Source: Anaerolineales bacterium
GTDB lineage: Bacteria; Chloroflexota; Anaerolineae; Anaerolineales; Villigracilaceae
Reading direction: 5' to 3'
Assembly (NCBI GenBank): GCA_030583905.1
Contig: CP129481.1
Location: 992,001 to 1,056,000, forward strand
DNA length: 64,000 bases
Position numbers and translations under genes: made by a program. Position 1 is the stretch's first letter; every line of letters begins with the position of its first letter. Below, piece by piece: positions 41,823 through 51,441 of this stretch. A model generated the notes under the pieces. The model did no database searches. It was not told where the DNA came from and saw only the letters and a program-made list of their open reading frames with translations.

Positions 41823-42995
41823 TTAATTCTTATCGAGATATTTCAAGCCCGAACCCGTATTGAATAAAACGATTTTCTCGTCCGGGTGTACCCACTTCTG
41901 CGCCACAAGTTCCTTGAGTGCGGCAAGCGTGGCGGCGCCTTCGGGAGCGGCGAAGATACCTTCGGCAATCGCCAGTTCTTTTTGGGCTTGCAACAAATCC
42001 GCATCATCCACAGCAATGGCAGTGCCGTGGCTTTCGTAAATATCACGCAGGATCAAATGATCGGCAAAGCTCTTTGGCACGCGCAGACCGGATGCGACCG
42101 TGTGGGCGTTTGTCCAGAAATCGCAGAACTCCGCCTTTTTCTGGAATGCCAGCGGCACGGGGGCACATCCTGCCGCCTGTACTGCCACCATGCGCGGACG
42201 TTTCTTGGTGTTCAGCCAGCCCAGTTCCTCCATCTCCTGAAAAGCTTTCCACATGCCGACCAGTCCCGTCCCGCCGCCGGTGGGATAGATGATGACATCG
42301 GGCAGTTCCCAATTGAACTGTTGAGCCAGTTCGTAGCCCATGATCTTTTTTCCTTCGGTGCGGTAGGGTTCTTTGAACGTCGAAATGTCGAACCAGCCTT
42401 CTTCGCGGGCTTTTGCGCCGGCCAGTTTTGCGGCATCGCTGATAAGACCGTCGATCAGGATCACCTCCGCGCCGACAATGCGGCTTTCCTCAATATTCGC
42501 ATGCGGTGTATCCTTTGGCATGTAGATCATCGCCTGCATCCCGGCGCGCGCCGCGTATGCCGCCATCGCTCCGCCCGCATTCCCCGCCGTGGGGATGATG
42601 ACCTTTGTAATCCCCACTTCCTTTGCTTTTGAAATGGCTGCGGAAAGTCCGCGCGCCTTGAACGATCCGGTTGGATTATTACTTTCTTCTTTGACGAAGA
42701 GATTGGCGAGCCCAAGCTGGCTCCCGATGCGCGGGGCACTTAATAAAGGAGTATCGCCTTCGCCAAGGGAGACGATGTTTTCCATATCTTGTACGGGAAG
42801 CATCTCATACCAGCGCCACATTCCGCGCGGACGGCTGGTGATTTCGTCCCGATCCACTTCGGCGCGTACGGCGTTCAAGTCATAGTTCGAGATGAGGGTT
42901 GCCTGGCAGTCCGGGCAAAAGGTGAGGACTTCATCCTTTGAAAATATTTTCCCGCATTTTGAGCAGGATAGGTTGACGAGATACGATGTTTTCAT
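41823..42995 (-). CDS. thrC: Threonine synthase
   Basis: 390 residues. An N-terminal zinc ribbon (LSCSKCGKIF, FCPDCQ) precedes the fold-type II PLP domain. PLP Lys lies in EESNNPTGSFKARGLSAAI; phosphate loop is YPTGGGTGLVGMWKA; substrate loop AGNAGGAMAAYAARAG. It converts O-phosphohomoserine to Thr. ATG 42995 is chosen over GTG 43001 because AAGGAGAAGG stands at proper spacing. The transcript would end at the terminator shared with the convergent gene. Confidence 0.92.
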   Translation of the reverse strand: MKTSYLVNLSCSKCGKIFSKDEVLTFCPDCQATLISNYDLNAVRAEVDRDEITSRPRGMWRWYEMLPVQDMENIVSLGEGDTPLLSAPRIGSQLGLANLFVKEESNNPTGSFKARGLSAAISKAKEVGITKVIIPTAGNAGGAMAAYAARAGMQAMIYMPKDTPHANIEESRIVGAEVILIDGLISDAAKLAGAKAREEGWFDISTFKEPYRTEGKKIMGYELAQQFNWELPDVIIYPTGGGTGLVGMWKAFQEMEELGWLNTKKRPRMVAVQAAGCAPVPLAFQKKAEFCDFWTNAHTVASGLRVPKSFADHLILRDIYESHGTAIAVDDADLLQAQKELAIAEGIFAAPEGAATLAALKELVAQKWVHPDEKIVLFNTGSGLKYLDKN

Positions 42996-43012
42996 GGTCA
43001 CGCCTTCTCCTT

Positions 43013-43045
43013 AAATAAAACCGCAGGCGGAATTTCCGCCTGCGG
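43013..43045 (-). terminator. Intrinsic terminator of the recX-rny operon
   Basis: CCGCAGGCGGAA (43021-43032), one base, TTCCGCCTGCGG (43034-43045). On the minus strand it is followed by TTTTATTTA. Confidence 0.85.
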
Positions 43046-43054
43046 CGGTTCGTA

Positions 43055-44581
43055 TCACTTTGCGTATTCGGTGGATCTCGTTTCGCGGATGACCGTCACG
43101 CGGATCTGACCGGGATACTGCATGGTCTCTTCGATCTTCTTCGCGATATCTCGCGCCAGTCTTGTGGAGCCAAGATCGTCGATCGTCTCCGGTTTGACGA
43201 GCACGCGCACTTCGCGTCCCGCTTGGATGGCGAAGGCTTGCTGGACGCCGTCGAACGACATGGACATTTCCTCAAGCGAGCGGATGCGCTTGATGTACGC
43301 TTCCAGGTCTTCGCGGCGTGCGCCGGGGCGCGCGCCGGAGATGGCGTCCGCGGCTTCAGCGATGACCGCTTCCACGGTCTCCTGATCCACCTCATGGTGG
43401 TGCGAAGCGATGGCGTTAACGACCACGGGATTCACGCCGTAGCGTTTGCAGAATTCCGCGCCGAGTCCCGCGTGCGTTCCTTCCTGATTATGATCCATGG
43501 CTTTGCCGATGTCGTGCAGGAAGCCGCCCTGTTTGGCGAGTTCCACGTTCGCGCCGATCTCGGCGGCGAGGATGCCCGCCAGTTTGGAAACTTCCACTGC
43601 ATGGGCGAGCTGGTTTTGCCCGTAGGATGTGCGGAATTTCAAACGTCCCATCATGCGCAGAACTTCGGGATGCAACCCAGTGACGTTGGCTTCGTAAGCA
43701 GCTTGCTCGCCCGCTTCGTTGATGATCTTTTCAACGGCTTTGGTTTCATCCTCCACGATCTTTTCGATGTGGGCGGGATGGATGCGTCCATCCAGAATCA
43801 ACTTGGAGAGCGCGCGGCGACCGATCTCGCGGCGGACGGAGTCGAAACAGGAGATGGTGACGGAATCGGGCGTGTCATCCACGATCACGTCCACGCCGGC
43901 GGCTTGCTCAAAGGCTTTGATATTGCGTCCGTTGCGCCCAACGATGCGTCCCTTCATTTCTTCGCTGGGCAGGGTGACCACCGCGCGGGTGACTTCAGCA
44001 ACATGCTCGGACGCAACACGCTGGATGGCGTCGGCGATCAGTTTACGGGCGCGCTTCTCGCCTTCCTCGCGCGCTTCCGCTTCGACCTGACGGATGATGC
44101 GTGCCATGTCGCCGCGAGCTTCTTTTTCGACAGCAGCGAACAGGTCCTTGCGCGCGTCATCCTGTGTCATCTGGGCGATCTCTTCCAACTTCTTGAACTG
44201 TTCTTCGTGCAGTTTGTCAATTTCGTTGGCGCGCTTATCCACCTGCGACTGCCGGCGGTTCAGGTTCTGCTCACGCTGCTCCATTTTATCGAAGCGGCTG
44301 TCCAGTTCGGCGCGGCGCTTGTCGAGACGTTCGGTTTCACGGTTCAGGTCGATGCGCCGTTCCTTGATCTCGGATTCAGCCGCCTGAATGATCTTGGTGG
44401 CGTTATCCTGCGCACCCTTGACGATCATGTTCGCCTGGGTTTGCGCGGCTTTTACGATGTCATCAGCCTTGTCCTGTTTGGCTTTCGCGGCGCGGTCTGC
44501 CTGATAACGATGGAAAAAATATCCGGCAACAATGCCGACGATCAGAACGAGAATTTCACTCACAATAATGATCGGGGTCAT
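43055..44581 (-). CDS. rny: Ribonuclease Y
   Basis: 508 residues. An N-terminal transmembrane helix (about 5-23), a long coiled coil (about 30-190), a KH domain (MKGRIVGRNGRNIKAFEQAAGVD), and an HD phosphohydrolase domain with LAHAVEVSKLAG, FLHDIGKAMD and NAIASHHHEVDQE. This is the membrane-bound endonuclease that initiates mRNA decay in many bacteria. The ATG overlaps the recX stop (ATGA), so both are translated from one message. Confidence 0.95.
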   Translation of the reverse strand: MTPIIIVSEILVLIVGIVAGYFFHRYQADRAAKAKQDKADDIVKAAQTQANMIVKGAQDNATKIIQAAESEIKERRIDLNRETERLDKRRAELDSRFDKMEQREQNLNRRQSQVDKRANEIDKLHEEQFKKLEEIAQMTQDDARKDLFAAVEKEARGDMARIIRQVEAEAREEGEKRARKLIADAIQRVASEHVAEVTRAVVTLPSEEMKGRIVGRNGRNIKAFEQAAGVDVIVDDTPDSVTISCFDSVRREIGRRALSKLILDGRIHPAHIEKIVEDETKAVEKIINEAGEQAAYEANVTGLHPEVLRMMGRLKFRTSYGQNQLAHAVEVSKLAGILAAEIGANVELAKQGGFLHDIGKAMDHNQEGTHAGLGAEFCKRYGVNPVVVNAIASHHHEVDQETVEAVIAEAADAISGARPGARREDLEAYIKRIRSLEEMSMSFDGVQQAFAIQAGREVRVLVKPETIDDLGSTRLARDIAKKIEETMQYPGQIRVTVIRETRSTEYAK

Positions 44582-45228
44582 AGTAGTTCCTCATCTTCGT
44601 AATGTGTTTCCTCCGCGTGCGCCTCGTTCCAGATGCGGGTGACGACAGGCGCGATGACGGAGTATGGAAAGCCGCGCCTGGCGAGGTATTCGGACAGTTT
44701 CTTGCGAAACTCGCCCCATTCCAGACCTTTGAGCCTGTTCGCTCGTTTCAAAGCGGATTCGTACGCCAGGGCGTTTTCGTCCACGCCAGAAACGGCGGCT
44801 TGGGCGGTTTCGTCGTCCAGTCCTTTTTGACGGAGTTCCATCAACAAGGCACGGCGGCTGCGGGGGCGGAAGGTATTGCGATTTTCCACCCACGCGCGGG
44901 CAAATTCGGGGTCGTTGGCAAGGTTGTTGATGCGGAGTTTCTCGAGGATGGTTTCGATCGCATCCTCGGTGAACTCGTGTTTCAACAGATTTTGCCGTAT
45001 TTCCTTTTCGGAGCGTGCGCGATAGCTCAGGAAGAGCAGGGCTTGTTGTAAAGCCCGTTCGCGCATGTCCTCGGCTTGCAGGCTGGCGATCTTCTCGTCG
45101 CTGAGCGTGTCGCCGACCTTGAGCCATGCGGCTGTGATGCGCGCCAGTCCGAAGGCGAACTCTCCATCCAGGTGGATGTTCACCCGATTGCGGTTCTTCT
45201 GCGCTTCGATGGCGGTAATCTTTTTCAT
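44578..45228 (-). CDS. recX: Regulatory protein RecX
   Basis: 216 residues. Three-helix repeats of RecX are visible: ALLFLSYRARSEKEIRQNLLKHEF, EKLRINNLANDPEFARAWVENRN, RRALLMELRQKGLDDETAQAAV and a final EFRKKLSEYLARRGFPYSVI. RecX modulates RecA filaments. An N-terminal strand domain (about 1-55) precedes them. ATG 45228 is preferred. The mRNA leader is long, about 300 nt, with a structured 3' part. Confidence 0.9.
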   Translation of the reverse strand: MKKITAIEAQKNRNRVNIHLDGEFAFGLARITAAWLKVGDTLSDEKIASLQAEDMRERALQQALLFLSYRARSEKEIRQNLLKHEFTEDAIETILEKLRINNLANDPEFARAWVENRNTFRPRSRRALLMELRQKGLDDETAQAAVSGVDENALAYESALKRANRLKGLEWGEFRKKLSEYLARRGFPYSVIAPVVTRIWNEAHAEETHYEDEELL

Positions 45229-45724
45229 TATTAAACGCACACAGCCGAGCCTTCCGACGAATCGGCGCCTCGGCTGTGAAAATGTCTGGGTTGGGTGACC
45301 AGTTTCCGGGTCCTGAACGAAGCGGGATGGGAATAGGTCAAATCACGCGACAGTGATACGTCACGTTCGGCACATAAACTCAGGGTGAAGCCAGTTGTGT
45401 TCTCAAATTTTACCTGGGTGAGACTTCACAAAATAACTCCCGAAGTTGGGGGAGGATCGTGCGCGAAAGGTTCCAGTCAGTTTCCAGCAAGGACCGCAGA
45501 TGCGGCGGAAGTGTAAAGTAAATGCCTGTGAAGGCTGATGTAATTATACATGAATTTTAAGATTTGTTAACATTTGGTCTTCATATTAATTTCGGCGGCG
45601 GGACGGCGGATGGGGTATCTTTATTAAGATTAGTGGTCAATAAGAAACTGGTGTTTTCAGCAGGCTGCCGGTGGTTGTTGAGTATAATTTAATTCTGCTT
45701 TAATTATTGAGATGAGGAGGTGTC
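45229..45724. other. 496-bp region with no gene; probable long recX leader or ncRNA
   Basis: A minus-strand promoter (45543-45570) lies about 300 nt before recX. The intervening RNA can form several hairpins, among them CCGC-ATCT-GCGG near 45504-45515, CTCCC...GGGAG near 45437-45454, and a two-level structure at 45241-45277 where ACAGCCGAG pairs with CTCGGCTGT around an inner CCGA-CGAA-TCGG. I checked for RNase P, tmRNA, SRP RNA and cobalamin riboswitch landmarks and saw none. On the plus strand, TATAAT near 45683 may serve the GT39 gene. Confidence 0.4.
45543..45570 (-). promoter_or_regulatory. Promoter driving the recX leader
   Basis: Minus strand: -35 TTAACA (45570-45565), 16-nt spacer, -10 TATAAT (45548-45543). 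Predicted start near 45536. Confidence 0.6.
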
Positions 45725-47689
45725 ATGTCCGATCCATTGCCGACCGGCAAAGATGAAGCGTCGAATGTCAGGCGGTTCGTTGCCTTTGTGGGGATTTTCA
45801 TTATTTTGTTGAGTCAGTTCCTTGTTTTTTCCGAGCCGTTGGTGGAAGGCGGGTTGTTTCCTCCGTTTACATGGTTGGCGGTGTTGGGGGTTGTGATATT
45901 GGTTGCCAGTCAGCTTATCCGCCCAACTCCATTTGTGCAGAAATTATCAGAGACGCGCTTTTTTAGCGAGCGCGTTTTTTGGATCCAGGTTTCCATTTTG
46001 CTGTCGGTCTTGACAGCCAGCGCGACCACTTTCTTCATGACGCACACGCGGGTCAATTACATTCCGGTTGTGACGATCTGGTTGTTGAGCGCGGTATGTT
46101 ATTTGTATTCGTTCCGCTCCACCATGAATTATTCACGCTCCATTACGGATTGGTTGAAAGCCAATCGGGTCGAGATCTTGTCCGTTGTTGTGGTGATGTT
46201 TTTTGCGGCGGCGGTGCGGCTTTATCAATTGGGCGATATTCCGCGCGTATTGGATGGGGACGAAGGGTCGGTGGGTTTGTTTGCGCAAGCGACGTCTGTC
46301 GCTCCATTGACCAATCCCTTTGCCTTGTGGGAGAACTTTGGCGCGCTGTATTTGCAATTCATCAACCTGTCGTTGAAGTTCTTTGGGATCACTCCATTTG
46401 GATTGCGCTTGATGCCTGCCATTGGCGGGATTTTGGCGATTCCCGCTGTGTATCTGCTCGCACGCCGGATCGGCGGTCAGCGGATCGCATTGATCGCCGC
46501 GATCATTCTTGCCTTTTCACATTCCCACATCCATTTCAGTCGTATCGTTTCCGTGGCGTACATCCAGGGGACATGGCTGGCTCCGTTGGAGGTCTATTTC
46601 CTGCTCAGCGGGTTGCAGAAGCGCGAATCGTGGCGGACGGCAGTGGGCGGTATCATTCTGGCGATGCACTTTTCCGTCTACCTGACATCCCAGGTTATTG
46701 CCGGGATCATCCTTGTCTTCATGTTGATCGCCATCCTGTTCTACCGCAAATGGTTCATGCCCCGCGTTCCGCAGGCATTGGCGTTTTGGGGCGGTTTTCT
46801 GATCATGATCCTGCCTTCGGCTGTTTATATTTTTGGAAACCCTGAACAATTTCTCAATCGCCTCACTCAGGCTGGGACGTTCCAATCAGGATATTTGGAT
46901 ATGGTGATGGCAGATACGGGACAGAGCGCGGTGCAGGTTCTGTTCGGACGTGTCGTCAATGCCTTCCTGTCCTTGATCTATTACCCTGCGCTCGATTTCT
47001 ACGGTTCCCCTGCGCCGATGATGAGCATGATCTCCAGCGTCATGTTTCTGACGGGCATGGGATTGGCACTGTGGCGTTTGCGCGACCCAGCCTTCCTGTT
47101 GTTGAATGGATATTTTTGGGGCGCGACCGTTTCCATCGGTGTGTTTGCCACGCCGCCCTCGGCAGATTCATACCGCATGTTGATGGCGCTTCCCGCCGCG
47201 ATCATCATGGCTTCCCTGGGGTTGGACATGGTCATGGAATTGATCGGCTTGGGCTGGAAGAATATGCGGACTGCCTATACATTTGCCGTATCCAGCGTCC
47301 TTGTCAGCCTGCTTATCTTCAATTTGTGGACGTACTACGCAGATTTTGCGGGTCAGTGCCGTTTTGCGGAAAACATTGTCGGACGATTTGCATCGTATCT
47401 TGGCAGGCAGGTCAGTGAGATTGAAAGCGAGCAGCGCATTTACCTGCTCAGCGATAACGAGTTCAGGCATGGAACGCATGCCTCCGCGTATTTCCTCAGC
47501 CGCAGCCGCCCCGTCATCAATTTTCCCGACCCGGTGGATACCCTCACTCCGATCTCCGGCGAGACCATCATCGCGCCGCCAAGCCGAATCGAAGAATTGG
47601 AGGCTTGGGCAGATGCCAATCCCGGCGGCAGCCTCCATTACGAATACGACTGCGATACGAACATCCTGCTCATGTATCGCGTCCCATAG
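45725..47689 (+). CDS. GT-C glycosyltransferase (family 39-like), integral membrane
   Basis: 654 residues with about twelve transmembrane helices and a C-terminal extracytoplasmic domain of about 110 residues. Motif DGDEGSVG in the first large loop (near residue 180) is the acidic catalytic motif of ArnT/PMT-type enzymes, which use lipid-linked sugars on the outer face of the membrane. FSHSHIHFSRI is another GT39 feature. It has GAGGAGGTGTC before ATG 45725. It begins a five-gene cluster for sugar attachment and modification. Confidence 0.85.
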   Translation: MSDPLPTGKDEASNVRRFVAFVGIFIILLSQFLVFSEPLVEGGLFPPFTWLAVLGVVILVASQLIRPTPFVQKLSETRFFSERVFWIQVSILLSVLTASATTFFMTHTRVNYIPVVTIWLLSAVCYLYSFRSTMNYSRSITDWLKANRVEILSVVVVMFFAAAVRLYQLGDIPRVLDGDEGSVGLFAQATSVAPLTNPFALWENFGALYLQFINLSLKFFGITPFGLRLMPAIGGILAIPAVYLLARRIGGQRIALIAAIILAFSHSHIHFSRIVSVAYIQGTWLAPLEVYFLLSGLQKRESWRTAVGGIILAMHFSVYLTSQVIAGIILVFMLIAILFYRKWFMPRVPQALAFWGGFLIMILPSAVYIFGNPEQFLNRLTQAGTFQSGYLDMVMADTGQSAVQVLFGRVVNAFLSLIYYPALDFYGSPAPMMSMISSVMFLTGMGLALWRLRDPAFLLLNGYFWGATVSIGVFATPPSADSYRMLMALPAAIIMASLGLDMVMELIGLGWKNMRTAYTFAVSSVLVSLLIFNLWTYYADFAGQCRFAENIVGRFASYLGRQVSEIESEQRIYLLSDNEFRHGTHASAYFLSRSRPVINFPDPVDTLTPISGETIIAPPSRIEELEAWADANPGGSLHYEYDCDTNILLMYRVP

Positions 47690-47694
47690 CAAAT

Positions 47695-48441
47695 ATGGAC
47701 CCGCGCGAATATGAACTCATGTACTGTGTCGAAGATCAACATTGGTGGTATCGCGGCATGGAGAGCATTACATGCGCGCTCATTGATGATCGAATACGTC
47801 CCACTTCCCGCCTCAATATTCTGGATGCGGGCTGCGGGACCGGTGCGGCAATGACCACCTATCTGGCGGAATACGGCGATGTGACCGGCGTGGACTTCCA
47901 CCTGCAGGCATTGGAGTTCTGCCGCAAGCGGAATGCCCGCCGCCTCGCCTGCGCCTCCGTGCTGGATCTGCCATTTGATTCTGCTTCCTTTGACCTTGTC
48001 ACCAGCTTTGACGTCCTGTACGAGCGCGGCGTCTCCAGCGAGTTGACCGCCTTGCGCGAATTCGCCCGCGTGTTGACGGATGCCGGGCGCGTCCTCCTGC
48101 GTCTGCCTGCCTACGACTGGCTGCGGGGAGAACATGACCGGCGTGTGCATACCAACCGTCGGTATACGAAAAGAGGCGTTCGGTCATTGCTGGAGGAGAG
48201 CGGTTTCATCGTGGAACATTTATCCCATGCCAATATGCTGCTCTTTCCGCTTGCGGTCATCAAGCGGCTCGGTGAACGGATTTTTCATCCGCGTGAAGGG
48301 ACATCCGATCTTTCGTTGGAAGTTGGCATCCTGAACCCTGTATTCAAATTCGTGCTTGCCAGTGAAGCACCGCTCGTGTCGCGCACCGGACTCCCTTTTG
48401 GATTGAGTGTGGTTGCCATTGGCAGAAAACGGCAGGCATAA
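47695..48441 (+). CDS. Class I SAM-dependent methyltransferase
   Basis: 248 residues. SAM motif I NILDAGCGTGAAMTTY; motif II VTGVDFHLQAL; DLPFDSASFDLVTSFDVLYE; and LREFARVLTDAGRVLLRLPAYDWLRG. The N-terminal YELMYCVEDQHWWYRGMES is typical of methyltransferases in polysaccharide clusters. Small molecule or glycan carrier as target is likely. Starts 6 nt after the GT39 stop and ends overlapping the next ATG (TAATG). Confidence 0.88.
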   Translation: MDPREYELMYCVEDQHWWYRGMESITCALIDDRIRPTSRLNILDAGCGTGAAMTTYLAEYGDVTGVDFHLQALEFCRKRNARRLACASVLDLPFDSASFDLVTSFDVLYERGVSSELTALREFARVLTDAGRVLLRLPAYDWLRGEHDRRVHTNRRYTKRGVRSLLEESGFIVEHLSHANMLLFPLAVIKRLGERIFHPREGTSDLSLEVGILNPVFKFVLASEAPLVSRTGLPFGLSVVAIGRKRQA

Positions 48442-49178
48442 TGGCGGGGAGACGGATCTCCAGCCTGAGCGCGGTTTTCCCTGCCTACAACGATGGCGGG
48501 ACGATCGGCAGCATGGTTGCCGCCGCATGGATCGCCTGCCGGCAGGTGACCGATGATTTTGAGATCATTGTCGTCAACGATGGCAGCGCGGATTACACAT
48601 CGCTTGTGTTGGAGGAAACGGCAAAACGCTATCCCGAATTGCGCGTTATCACGCACGAATCCAATCGCGGGTATGGCGCGGCATTGCGCAGCGGATTTTC
48701 CGCCGCGGCAAAGGAGTGGGTTTTCTATACGGATGGCGATTCCCAGTACAACCCGCTGGAACTGGTGGATCTGGTGAACGCGCTCCGCGACGACGTGGAT
48801 ATGGTCAACGGCTATAAACTGTCCCGCAATGATTCGTTCATGCGCATCGTCATCGGACGGGCGTATCATTACTTTGTGAAATTCCTGTTCGGCATCCGCA
48901 TCCGCGATGTGGATTGCGACTTTCGCCTGATTCCCCGCCGCATATTAAATGAGATCGAGTTGGAAAGCGTCAGCGGCGCGATCTGTCTGGAGCTGGTGAA
49001 AAAGATCGAAGACGCGGGCTATCGCTTCGCCGAAGCGCCGGTCAACCATTATTCGCGCAAATACGGCGTGTCGCAATTCTTTGTGCCCTGGCGCATCTTC
49101 CGCACCTTTCGCCAGCTTGCAGGCTTGTATTGGACTCTTGTTATCAAGAAGGAACATCTTCGCAACAAACGATCCTGA
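48441..49178 (+). CDS. Family 2 glycosyltransferase
   Basis: 245 residues. GT-A signature: LSAVFPAYNDGGTIGSMV, FEIIVVNDGSADYTS, HESNRGYGAALRSGF, and the DxD-like YTDGDSQYNP. The C-terminal part RKYGVSQFFVPWRIFRTF is membrane-proximal as in dolichyl-phosphate mannose synthase-like enzymes, which make polyprenyl-phosphate sugars. That would supply the donor for the GT39 enzyme. Translationally coupled on both sides. Confidence 0.9.
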   Translation: MAGRRISSLSAVFPAYNDGGTIGSMVAAAWIACRQVTDDFEIIVVNDGSADYTSLVLEETAKRYPELRVITHESNRGYGAALRSGFSAAAKEWVFYTDGDSQYNPLELVDLVNALRDDVDMVNGYKLSRNDSFMRIVIGRAYHYFVKFLFGIRIRDVDCDFRLIPRRILNEIELESVSGAICLELVKKIEDAGYRFAEAPVNHYSRKYGVSQFFVPWRIFRTFRQLAGLYWTLVIKKEHLRNKRS

Positions 49179-50167
49179 TGAATATGGAATCTGCTTACTT
49201 CCAGAAGAACGCGCTTGTCACGGGTGGGCTGGGTTTTATTGGCAGTAATCTCGCGCACAAACTGGTCGAACTTGGCGCGAACGTCACCATTGTGGATAAC
49301 CTTGAACCCGATTCTGGCGCGAATCCCTTCAATGTGCAGGACATAAAAGGCCGCATCCGCATCATTCGGGCGGATATTGGCGATGAAACCGAAATGCGGT
49401 CTGCCATGGATGGACAGCATTATCTGTTCAACCTCGCCGGGCAGATGAGTCACTTTGGCAGTATGCAGGATCCGTTTAGAGACCTGAACATCAACGTGGT
49501 GGCGCAATTGAAACTACTGGAGGTTTGCCGAAAGACCAATCCCCGGGTCAATATTGTCTTTGCGGGGACGCGCCAGGTCTATGGACGTCCGAAATACCTG
49601 CCTGTGGATGAAACTCACCTGCTCACCCCGCTTGATAACAACGGCGTCAGCAAGCGCGCCGCCGAGATGTATCACATCGTCTACAATCGCGTACATGGCA
49701 TGACGACCAGCGTCCTGCGCATGACCAATGTGTACGGTCCGCGCATGAGGATCAAGGACGACAAACTGACCTTCATCGGTTGGTGGTTTCGCCAATTGCT
49801 GGAAGGCGAGGAGATCCAGATCTTCGGCGACGGCAGCCAGATCCGCGACTTGAACCATGTGGATGATGTCATCCATGCCCTGCTGTTATGCGCGGCGCAT
49901 CCCTCGGCGAACGGCAAAATTTACAATCTTGGCGGCGATCCCATCACCTTGCTGGAACTTGCCCGTTTGATGATACAGATCCGCGGCGATGGTAAATACA
50001 CACTTGTGCCGTTCCCTGAAAACCGCAAACGTATCGACATCGGCGATTACTACGGCGATTACAGCCGCATTCAAAGAGACCTCGGTTGGAGTCCGCGTAG
50101 GCTGTTGCGCGATGGGATAAAAACAATGCTTGATTTTTACACAATGAACAAAGAGCATTATCTGTGA
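49178..50167 (+). CDS. NAD-dependent epimerase/dehydratase (extended SDR)
   Basis: 329 residues. NAD motif [53 protein letters not shown]. The catalytic Y-x-x-x-K site reads NGVSK, i.e. Asn at the Tyr position, a variant that I believe occurs in a subgroup of nucleotide-sugar epimerases; the enzyme may use another residue. Starts at the TGATG junction with the GT2 gene and overlaps the aminotransferase start. Confidence 0.87.
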   Translation: MNMESAYFQKNALVTGGLGFIGSNLAHKLVELGANVTIVDNLEPDSGANPFNVQDIKGRIRIIRADIGDETEMRSAMDGQHYLFNLAGQMSHFGSMQDPFRDLNINVVAQLKLLEVCRKTNPRVNIVFAGTRQVYGRPKYLPVDETHLLTPLDNNGVSKRAAEMYHIVYNRVHGMTTSVLRMTNVYGPRMRIKDDKLTFIGWWFRQLLEGEEIQIFGDGSQIRDLNHVDDVIHALLLCAAHPSANGKIYNLGGDPITLLELARLMIQIRGDGKYTLVPFPENRKRIDIGDYYGDYSRIQRDLGWSPRRLLRDGIKTMLDFYTMNKEHYL

Positions 50168-51279
50168 TGAAAGAGATCCCGATCATTGACCTGAAAAAAC
50201 AATACGAGTCCATACGCGCCGAGGTGGATGCTGCTATTGCGCGCGTGCTGGCGAAGGGCTCATACATTCTCGGCGGGGAGGTCGGCGCTTTCGAGGCGGA
50301 GTTCGCTGAATACTGCGGCGTTGATCATGCTGTCGGCGTTGCTTCGGGGACGGACGCCTTGCAATTGGCATTGCTCGCCTGCGGCGTGGGGGAAAAGGAC
50401 GAAGTGATCACCACTGCCCATACCGCAGTGGCAACTGTCAGCGCGATCGAGGCGACGGGGGCGCGTCCCGTCTTTGTGGATATTGACCTCGTCCGCTTCG
50501 GGCTTGACCCGAAACTGGTTGCCCAAAAATTGACATCGCGAACCCGTGTCATTCTTCCTGTGCATCTCTACGGCTGCCCCGTGGATATGGATCCCATTTT
50601 GGAATTGGCGCGGGAGAATAATTTGCTCGTTGTGGAAGATTGCGCGCAGGCGCATGGCGCGATGTATGCTGGACACAAGGTCGGCTCGTTGGGTGACATC
50701 GCCGCCTTCAGTTTTTACCCGACGAAAAATCTCGGCGCGTTCGGTGATGGGGGGGCGGTGGTGACGAATCATTCAGGGTTGGCGGAGAAGGTGCGGTTAC
50801 TGCGCCAATACGGCTGGAAGGAGCGCTATGTAAGCCTTGTCAAAGGCATGAACAGCCGACTTGATGAATTGCAGGCGGCGATCCTGCGCGTTAAATTGAA
50901 GCATTTGGATGTATGGAATGCCCGCCGCAGGGAACTTGCCAGCCTATACATTGATTTGCTCTCCGGCACGGATCTGGTTTTGCCCGCCCAGCTGCCGGGA
51001 AGCGAGTATGTTTTTCACCAATTTGTCATTCGTCATCCCCGGCGGGATGATTTGCAAGCGTATCTGAAGCAGATGGGTATTCATACGCTGGTACATTACC
51101 CAGTTCCAGTCCACCTCCAGCCCGCCTACGCGGATTTTGGGTATGCCGAAGGCAGCCTGCCAAATACCGAACTTGCGGCGCGGGAGGTGCTGTCCCTGCC
51201 GCTGTACCCCGAGTTGACTGAAGACGATGTGCGGCGGGTCTCACAACGCGTCCTTGAATTCTTTTCGAAAAAAATGTGA
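50167..51279 (+). CDS. DegT/DnrJ/EryC1/StrS sugar aminotransferase
   Basis: 370 residues. PLP Lys in [58 protein letters not shown]. These are all hallmarks of fold-type I sugar aminotransferases that make amino-sugar nucleotides. With the epimerase next door it may act on a 3- or 4-keto sugar. ATG 50167 uses the TGATG overlap. Last gene of the cluster. Confidence 0.92.
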   Translation: MKEIPIIDLKKQYESIRAEVDAAIARVLAKGSYILGGEVGAFEAEFAEYCGVDHAVGVASGTDALQLALLACGVGEKDEVITTAHTAVATVSAIEATGARPVFVDIDLVRFGLDPKLVAQKLTSRTRVILPVHLYGCPVDMDPILELARENNLLVVEDCAQAHGAMYAGHKVGSLGDIAAFSFYPTKNLGAFGDGGAVVTNHSGLAEKVRLLRQYGWKERYVSLVKGMNSRLDELQAAILRVKLKHLDVWNARRRELASLYIDLLSGTDLVLPAQLPGSEYVFHQFVIRHPRRDDLQAYLKQMGIHTLVHYPVPVHLQPAYADFGYAEGSLPNTELAAREVLSLPLYPELTEDDVRRVSQRVLEFFSKKM

Positions 51280-51441
51280 CAGAACTTTTCCCGCGATTGG
51301 GGTAAGTATATATGTGGCTGGGCTCGTAAAGCCAAAAATTGTGACAAACGGAACTATTCTAATTGGGCGAGTCGTGCAATAATTTAATGCGGTGGTCCGC
51401 CTACGGAATGAGCAACCATCATTAATCCCCCTGGAGGAAAA

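Noticed and set aside
43223..44602. Antisense open frame of 459 codons over rny
   Set aside because: Mirror of the RNase Y coding strand; composition (Phe/His/Asp-rich) typical of a shadow frame.
45229..45570. RNase P RNA, tmRNA, SRP RNA or cobalamin riboswitch
   Set aside because: None of the conserved landmark sequences of these RNAs was found on either strand.
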